Shown: piece by piece, positions 13,243 through 17,832 of the stretch
How the letters are laid out: each line of letters begins with the position of its first letter
How positions within the stretch are numbered: position 1 is the stretch's first letter
DNA from: an uncultured Oscillospiraceae bacterium
Lineage (GTDB): Bacteria > Bacillota > Clostridia > Oscillospirales > Ruminococcaceae
Assembly (NCBI GenBank): GCA_934488695.1
Contig: CAKSSH010000034.1
Span: 1 to 17,832 of the forward strand
DNA length: 17,832 nucleotides
Reading direction: 5' to 3'
Program-made: the position numbers and the translations under genes
The notes under the pieces: model-generated
The model's database searches: none
Told to the model about the DNA's origin: nothing
Seen by the model: the letters and a program-made list of their open reading frames with translations, nothing else

Positions 13243-14637
13243 TTACTCTCCCTTTTGCGCAAGAAAACGGTCAATCGCCGCAGCGGCCTTTTTCCCGGCC
13301 CCCATGGCCAAGATAACCGTTGCTGCACCGGTAACCGCGTCTCCGCCGGCAAAAACACCCGCCTTAGAGGTCGCCCCGGTCTCCTCATCGGCACAAATTC
13401 CACCGCGCCGAGTCACCTCTAAGCCCGGCGTCGTGTCCCGAATAATGGGGTTGGGGGATGTTCCCAAAGCCATAATGACCGCGTCGGCCACGATCTCCTG
13501 TTCACTGCCCTCTATCGGCACCGGCCGTGCACGGCCGGTGGCATCCGGCTCGCCCAACGCCATTTTTTGGCAGCGCACTGCTCGGACAAAGCCGTTATCA
13601 TCGCCCAAAATCTCAACCGGGTTTTCCAGAAAGCGGAAAATCACGCCCTCCTCCCGCGCATGCTCAATCTCCTCCAAACGCGCCGGCAGCTCCTTCTCGG
13701 TGCGCCGATAAACCACCTCAACCTCTCCGCCGAGACGGCGTGCGCAGCGCGCCGCGTCCATTGCAACGTTGCCGCCGCCGACCACAACGGTGCGGCGCGC
13801 GTGCTGGACCGGCGTCCTGCTATCCTGCCGATAAGCGTGCATCAGGTTGATCCGCGTCAAAAACTCATTAGCGGAACAGACGCCCTTGAGCGTCTCCCCG
13901 GGAATCCCCATAAACCGCGGAAGCCCTGCGCCGGTTGCAATATAAACCGCCTCGTAGCCCTCGGTCTCCATCAATTCGTCTAAAAACAACGTGCGGCCGA
14001 TGACCACGTCGGTTTGAATCTTCACGCCCAAGCTTTCGAGCGCCGCGATTTCCTGCCGAACAATTTCCTTCGGCAGTCGAAATTCCGGGATCCCGTATGA
14101 AAGCACTCCCCCGGGCACATGCAGCGCCTCAAAAATCGTCACCGCATGACCGCGCCGCGCAAGCTCGCCGGCACAGGTCAGTCCCGACGGGCCGGAGCCA
14201 ATCACCGCGACCCGATGTCCGCTCGGCTTTGCGGCGGCCGGAAGCGCACCGGCAGCCTGCCGGTGGCGATCAGCCACATACCGCTCCAGCCGGCCGATTG
14301 CAACGCTCTCTCCTTTTTTTCCGCGGACGCAATGCATTTCGCATTGATTTTCCTGTGGACAGACCCGGCCGCAAACGGCCGGAAGCGCACTGTCCTCGGC
14401 AATGACCCGGTAAGCACCCTCAAAGTCACCTGCTGCCGCCTTTTCGATAAATTTCGGGATCCGGATACCGACCGGGCAGCCGCTAACACACGGTGCGTTC
14501 TTACAGTTCAGACAGCGCTGCGCTTCTTGCAGCGCAAGCTCCTCGGTGTAACCCAACGCAACCTCGTCAAAATTTTTCCGCCGCGCTTCGGCGTCCTGCA
14601 CCGGCATTGCATTTTTGTTTGGAGACAAATTGGCCAT
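13243..14637 (-). CDS. nfnB: NfnB: large subunit of NADH-dependent ferredoxin:NADP+ oxidoreductase
   Basis: This 464-residue flavoprotein resembles the small subunit of glutamate synthase (GltD). The N-terminal domain has two [4Fe-4S] motifs: Cys42, Cys45, Cys50, Cys54 and Cys89, Cys93, Cys99, Cys103. An FAD-binding GSGPSG (147-152) and an NADP-binding VVGGGNVAMD (285-294) follow. In Nfn complexes this subunit bears the bifurcating FAD and binds NADP(H). The stop of nfnA is directly followed by this ATG, with AGGAGGTG upstream, so the two are expressed together. That pairing, and the absence of a glutamate synthase large subunit nearby, support NfnB over GltD. A related sulfide dehydrogenase (SudA) remains an alternative. 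Confidence 0.88.
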   Translation of the reverse strand: MANLSPNKNAMPVQDAEARRKNFDEVALGYTEELALQEAQRCLNCKNAPCVSGCPVGIRIPKFIEKAAAGDFEGAYRVIAEDSALPAVCGRVCPQENQCEMHCVRGKKGESVAIGRLERYVADRHRQAAGALPAAAKPSGHRVAVIGSGPSGLTCAGELARRGHAVTIFEALHVPGGVLSYGIPEFRLPKEIVRQEIAALESLGVKIQTDVVIGRTLFLDELMETEGYEAVYIATGAGLPRFMGIPGETLKGVCSANEFLTRINLMHAYRQDSRTPVQHARRTVVVGGGNVAMDAARCARRLGGEVEVVYRRTEKELPARLEEIEHAREEGVIFRFLENPVEILGDDNGFVRAVRCQKMALGEPDATGRARPVPIEGSEQEIVADAVIMALGTSPNPIIRDTTPGLEVTRRGGICADEETGATSKAGVFAGGDAVTGAATVILAMGAGKKAAAAIDRFLAQKGE

Positions 14638-15480
14638 TTACTGCACCTCCTGCTGAAACAAACGGCAAGTCTCTTCTCGGGCAGCCGTTTCCTGCTCCCG
14701 ATACATAGAGGCGCGCGCAATTGCCTCGTCAAAGTCGATTTGATGTCCGTCAAATTCCGGTCCGTCCACGCAGGCAAAGCGCACCTGACCGCCGACTGTC
14801 AGCCGACAGCAGCCGCACATCCCGGTCCCATCGATCATAATAGGATTCATGCTGACAATTGTTTTAACACCATACTGCCGTGTCAGCAAGCAAACAAATT
14901 TCATCATAACAAGCGGCCCGATGACAAGCACCTCGTCATACTGCTCTCCGGACTCAATCAGCTGCCGCAGCGCATCGGTCACCAGACCCTTTTCGCCGGC
15001 AGACCCGTCATCCGTCATTAAGACGTACCGGTCACTGACCGTTTCAAACTCCTGCTTTAAAATAACAAGCTCTCGGTTCCGGAAGCCCACAATGCTGTGT
15101 ACCTCACAGCCCTGCTCCCGCAGTGCTTTTGCTGCCGGATAAGCGATGGCACAGCCGACGCCGCCGCCGACCACTGCGACCTTACGCAGACCCTCCACCT
15201 GAGTTGCATGTCCTAACGGACCGACCAAGTCCTGCAGAGAATCCCCGACCTCTTTATGATTTAAAATCTCCGTCGCCGCACCGACGACCTGGAAAATCAC
15301 CGTTACTGTACCGGACGTGCGGTTATAATCCGCAATCGTCAGCGGAATCCGTTCACTATCCTCATTTGCACGCAAAATCACAAACTGACCTGCCTGCGCA
15401 TGCCGGGCACAAAGCGGCGCCTCGATTTCCATCCGGGTCACCGTCGGGTTAAGGCTTTCCTTGTCTCGAATCCGAAACAT
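14638..15480 (-). CDS. nfnA: NfnA: small subunit of NADH-dependent ferredoxin:NADP+ oxidoreductase
   Basis: This 280-residue member of the ferredoxin-NADP reductase/PyrK family has an FAD domain (about 1-95, with IPLTIADYN), a nucleotide-binding domain beginning VAVVGGGVGCAIAYP (101-115), and a C-terminal [2Fe-2S] segment with Cys222, Cys225 and Cys237. Asp217 precedes the first cysteine; in studied Nfn enzymes an Asp is the fourth cluster ligand, so it is a good candidate here. Together with NfnB the enzyme couples NADH and reduced ferredoxin oxidation to reduction of two NADP+, or runs in reverse, in the cytoplasm of anaerobes. The start has a GAGGA site six bases upstream and a promoter about 45 bases upstream. 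Confidence 0.88.
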   Translation of the reverse strand: MFRIRDKESLNPTVTRMEIEAPLCARHAQAGQFVILRANEDSERIPLTIADYNRTSGTVTVIFQVVGAATEILNHKEVGDSLQDLVGPLGHATQVEGLRKVAVVGGGVGCAIAYPAAKALREQGCEVHSIVGFRNRELVILKQEFETVSDRYVLMTDDGSAGEKGLVTDALRQLIESGEQYDEVLVIGPLVMMKFVCLLTRQYGVKTIVSMNPIMIDGTGMCGCCRLTVGGQVRFACVDGPEFDGHQIDFDEAIARASMYREQETAAREETCRLFQQEVQ

Positions 15481-15523
15481 ATGCTTTCCTCGCCATCCTT
15501 ACATAACAAAAACTTTGTGTTCC

Positions 15524-15552
15524 ATTATAGCACAAGATCTGACAGTTTGCAA
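15524..15552 (-). promoter_or_regulatory. Promoter of nfnAB
   Basis: On the minus strand TATAAT (15529-15524) is preceded by TG one base upstream, forming an extended -10 element, and by TTGCAA (15552-15547) at 17 bases. Transcription would start near 15517, leaving a leader of roughly 37 bases. Confidence 0.8.
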
Positions 15553-15730
15553 GGGGGCTGTCTCTCCTTGTCGGCGTTTTCCCGCTCTTTTTATCTCTAA
15601 GGGAACGCTTTGCGGGCGCCGCTCGTACTGCTTTTCCGATGCCTTTAAAGCCGGTCCTGTGCCGTAAAAGCCCGTCATGCCCTCAAGAAGTGCCCAAAAA
15701 GCCGTTGGCGGGCGCCGCAAAGGCTGCCGT
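15550..15730. repeat. Diverged copy of the 176-base intergenic element
   Basis: The clearest match is 15641-15683 against 6926-6966 and 7104-7147: CTTT-AA, CGG, then CCGxAAAAGCCCGxCAxGCCC line up in order with the same spacing. Similarity appears to continue on both sides, including GTGC-AAAA-GC and GCGCCGC to the right. The two loci also give weakly similar minus-strand translations. I could not run an alignment, so the limits are approximate. The left end overlaps the nfnAB promoter. Confidence 0.55.
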
Positions 15731-15992
15731 GTTTTCCGCAAACGCCGCTATTCTCTCGGACCCGCGCCCGCGCCCACAACCGCTGCCATTCGCAAAAATT
15801 CTCCGCCCCCGCTTTCAAAGCCGGCGTCGGTTACATACCGGGTGTTCTCCGGCACGGGTGCGGGAAATTGTCCTTTGCAAACGCCATGTCTGAAAAAAAC
15901 CGCCGAAAACGGCATGTCCAAGAGCGGCAATCAAAAAAGAGACCGAAAAAGGCACTCGTCCAAAAAAACAAAAATGCGCCCGAAAAAGAAGG
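15731..15992. other. Gene-free stretch upstream of nfnAB
   Basis: No convincing gene, RNA or promoter is visible. Open frames here lack ribosome binding sites and family resemblance. The sequence has decayed, mixed-composition character, with A-rich tracts at 15890-15990 and short recurring phrases such as CGCAAACGCC and CATGTC. A long plus-strand frame beginning at 15868 is antisense to the FN3 gene and is not accepted. Confidence 0.5.
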
Positions 15993-16029
15993 AAGCGGCG
16001 CCCTTGCCGCAAGGGCAAGGGCGCCGCTT
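15993..16029 (-). terminator. Terminator of the FN3 surface protein gene
   Basis: A perfect 16-base stem (15993-16008 with 16014-16029) and a five-base loop are followed on the minus strand by CCTTCTTTTT. It lies 28 bases after the FN3 gene's stop. The plus-strand side also ends in four T, but no plus-strand gene precedes it. Confidence 0.8.
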
Positions 16030-16036
16030 TTCACGG

Positions 16037-16063
16037 GATGTAAACTTTTCGCGCGTTTACATC
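16037..16063. other. Perfect inverted repeat spanning the FN3 gene stop codon
   Basis: GATGTAAAC (16037-16045) and GTTTACATC (16055-16063) are exact 9-base arms around a 9-base spacer. The stop codon of the FN3 gene lies inside the right arm. There is no T run, so it is not a classical terminator; it may be an mRNA 3'-end stem or a protein site. Confidence 0.7.
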
Positions 16064-17832
16064 TCCACGCTATTGGACTCAAACGGGTCCGAATAGTGTT
16101 TGGAGGTTCCGAAAATATACTCTGCAATCATCTTGTAGGTGTGCTCTCCGGGTCCGGGCTGGCGCAGACGAACTTCGGTAATTCTGGCGCCGTCAATACT
16201 TGTTGCCGTATGACGTACCATTTTGTGTCCGCCCCCAACAACCTCATAAATCCAAACATGAGAGATTGCGGCGTTGTCATCCCAGGAGACGATAATATCG
16301 TCGCCGTCGGCATAAGCTACCAGGTTCGGATCCGCAATAGCACTTGTTGTGCCCTGAATCGCATCGCTCCAGCCGCTGTAAATCTTTACAACCCGACCGT
16401 TCACCGTTTTCTGCGAAACGGACTGAATCTGAACATCATAGGTTGCGTTCGGCTTAAGGTTCGTCATATTAAGCGAATACGTATCCACATCCGCAAGAGC
16501 CTGCTGCCGCCAGGTGCGAAGAACCTGTCCGTTTTGCAGTATCCGGACATAGTACTCAAGGTCTTCCGCGTCTGTTTTGGTCCAGAGGGCCGTAAGCTTT
16601 GTAGCCTCTGCTGCACCGTCATTGGCGATTCTGAAGTTTGCCACAGCGGAAATATCGATCTGGGCGTTAACTGCAATAGCGGCCGCCGGATCCATCACAT
16701 TCTCGCCGACCTTGGCGACAACCTTAACGGTGTACAGAACACCCTTGTTCAAGCCGGCAATTGCCGTAGAGGTTTCTGCAAGCGTTACAGATTTTACTTC
16801 GGTATCGCCTTCATAGACGTAAACCGTATACTCCGTCGCATCGGGATATGCATCCCAGCTGACCTGCAGCAAGGTTCCCTGTGCTTCAGCCCGAGTTCCG
16901 ATAACACGCCCGGCCAATGCAAGGCTTGCCGCAACAGGCGTGGCGTCCGCTGCTTTGAGGTAAGCGGTTTTTCCTTCGTTATCATACGCCGCAAATACGC
17001 GGATTTGATAATTGTTTCCGTGAACCAGCTGCTTCAGCTCAATGCTCAGCTCGGTTGTTGTTCTGGTTGTTAACGTATTGCCTTCGGCGTCGCTCAGACG
17101 AATGTAGTAAAGGGTTGCATTCGGGAACGCATCCCAAGAAACCGTCGCCTTAACGTCGTCCGCAACGACCGACACGTTCTGAACAGCCGTCAGCGGATCG
17201 GTGTGATCGCTCACATAGCTGTGGCTGCAGCAGCTGCAGGTATAGGTCGTGTAGCCGCCGGCCGTCGCCGTCGGCGGGGTGACAACCGCTTCATACTTGT
17301 GCCCCAGCAAATCGCAGCTGGTGCGCCGTGCGACAAAGGCGTCCTTATCCTTCAGCAGCAGAACGTCGCCGAGATAGAACACCGTGTCATCGTTCCAGTT
17401 CACGAAGCTTGTATTGTAGTAGTTGCTGTTGGCAGCAACCCAAATCTTATTCCAGCTCTCGATATTTTTGACCTTTTCGCCGTCCACCGTCTTGGTCAGA
17501 ATATTCATGGCGGGAACCAGGATCCAGCCGTTCATATCGGTCGTCGTCTGGAGCGCGCCCCTGTTAAACTGAGTGACCTCACGGGTATCGTTATTCAAAT
17601 AGTAAATCTCAGGAGATTGTATGCCGCTCTTAAAGGTTCCGCCCTCGGTGCCGTTGACAAAAATCTTGACGGTGGCGCCGTTTGCGGGCACGTTATCAAA
17701 TTTGATCCGATAAGCGACATAATTGATGGCATCGGTGTCAATGCTCTCGTGAACGCCGGCCTGTGTCGTTTCAAAGCCATAGGTCTCATAGCCCGGGAAC
17801 AGGCTTGCCTGACCGGCGGTTGCGCTGTTTTT
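16057..17832 (-). CDS. Secreted multi-FN3 surface protein (partial, N-terminus outside window)
   Basis: The frame stays open to the window edge, so at least 591 C-terminal residues are seen and the true start and signal peptide are missing. Counting from the edge, residues 1 to about 170 are a beta-rich region that could be a carbohydrate-binding-type sandwich (YVAYRIKFDNVP, GWILVP, FYLGDVLLL). Residues 177-211 carry a GHKYEAVVTPP-TATAGGYTTYTC-SCC motif typical of clostridial cell-surface proteins. Four fibronectin type III-like domains follow at about 212-302, 303-395, 395-498 and 500-591, each with the xVSWDAxPxATxYxVxV or equivalent core. No LPXTG motif, transmembrane tail or SLH domain is present at the C-terminus, so any wall attachment or catalytic domain must lie upstream. 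It is followed by an inverted repeat and a terminator. Confidence 0.85.
   Translation of the reverse strand, partial: KNSATAGQASLFPGYETYGFETTQAGVHESIDTDAINYVAYRIKFDNVPANGATVKIFVNGTEGGTFKSGIQSPEIYYLNNDTREVTQFNRGALQTTTDMNGWILVPAMNILTKTVDGEKVKNIESWNKIWVAANSNYYNTSFVNWNDDTVFYLGDVLLLKDKDAFVARRTSCDLLGHKYEAVVTPPTATAGGYTTYTCSCCSHSYVSDHTDPLTAVQNVSVVADDVKATVSWDAFPNATLYYIRLSDAEGNTLTTRTTTELSIELKQLVHGNNYQIRVFAAYDNEGKTAYLKAADATPVAASLALAGRVIGTRAEAQGTLLQVSWDAYPDATEYTVYVYEGDTEVKSVTLAETSTAIAGLNKGVLYTVKVVAKVGENVMDPAAAIAVNAQIDISAVANFRIANDGAAEATKLTALWTKTDAEDLEYYVRILQNGQVLRTWRQQALADVDTYSLNMTNLKPNATYDVQIQSVSQKTVNGRVVKIYSGWSDAIQGTTSAIADPNLVAYADGDDIIVSWDDNAAISHVWIYEVVGGGHKMVRHTATSIDGARITEVRLRQPGPGEHTYKMIAEYIFGTSKHYSDPFESNSVEM

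Noticed and set aside
13243..14637. Glutamate synthase small subunit (GltD)
   Set aside because: The motifs fit GltD broadly, but the abutting nfnA gene and lack of a large subunit favour NfnB.
15868..17073. 401-residue plus-strand open frame
   Set aside because: It is largely antisense to the FN3 gene, whose protein shows clear domain structure. The plus-strand product has no recognisable family and no good ribosome site.

Overview
The window looks like a chromosomal segment of a moderately GC-rich member of the Clostridia, most likely an Oscillospirales/Ruminococcaceae-type gut anaerobe. The basis is AGGAGG-type ribosome binding sites, near-consensus sigma-A promoters with 17-base spacers, a T-box leader, an NfnAB ferredoxin/NADP enzyme pair, and an FN3 surface protein of a kind common in Clostridia. 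The genus cannot be named from the sequence alone. No phage, insertion sequence or CRISPR array was seen.

Layout. (1) 1-6795, plus strand: the distal part of a surface polysaccharide (EPS/capsule) operon, with two GT4 glycosyltransferases, a Wzy/O-antigen-ligase-like polymerase carrying a long repetitive hydrophilic tail, a Wzx-type flippase, and a WlbA/WbpB-like sugar-nucleotide dehydrogenase. The first four genes overlap or nearly touch and are probably translationally coupled. (2) 6796-7206: non-coding DNA made of a 176-base tandem repeat, ending in a terminator. (3) 7237-8853, plus strand: an EamA-type exporter and a HAD phosphatase behind a strong promoter, closed by a shared bidirectional terminator. 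(4) 8929-11997, minus strand: a three-gene ABC importer (lipoprotein, permease, ATPase) behind a complete T-box leader whose specifier codon reads UGG, so it is most likely a tryptophan importer of the TrpXYZ type. (5) 12007-13146, minus strand: tRNA-Arg(ACG), radC and tRNA-Thr(GGT), both tRNAs with their own promoter and terminator. (6) 13171-15552, minus strand: nfnA-nfnB, encoding the electron-bifurcating NADH-dependent ferredoxin:NADP+ oxidoreductase, with promoter and terminator. (7) 15553-16036: gene-free DNA containing a diverged copy of the 176-base element and a terminator. (8) 16057-17832, minus strand: the C-terminal part of a secreted multi-FN3 protein whose start lies outside the window.

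How the parts work together: region 1 builds, exports and polymerises a glycan in which an aminouronate-type sugar is plausible. Region 4 is controlled by the charging state of tRNA-Trp. NfnAB balances NADH, NADPH and ferredoxin pools in anaerobic metabolism. The least expected items are the polymerase tail with five 45-base in-frame repeats, and an intergenic repeat family seen at two places 8.6 kb apart. Neither is shown to be a new system.
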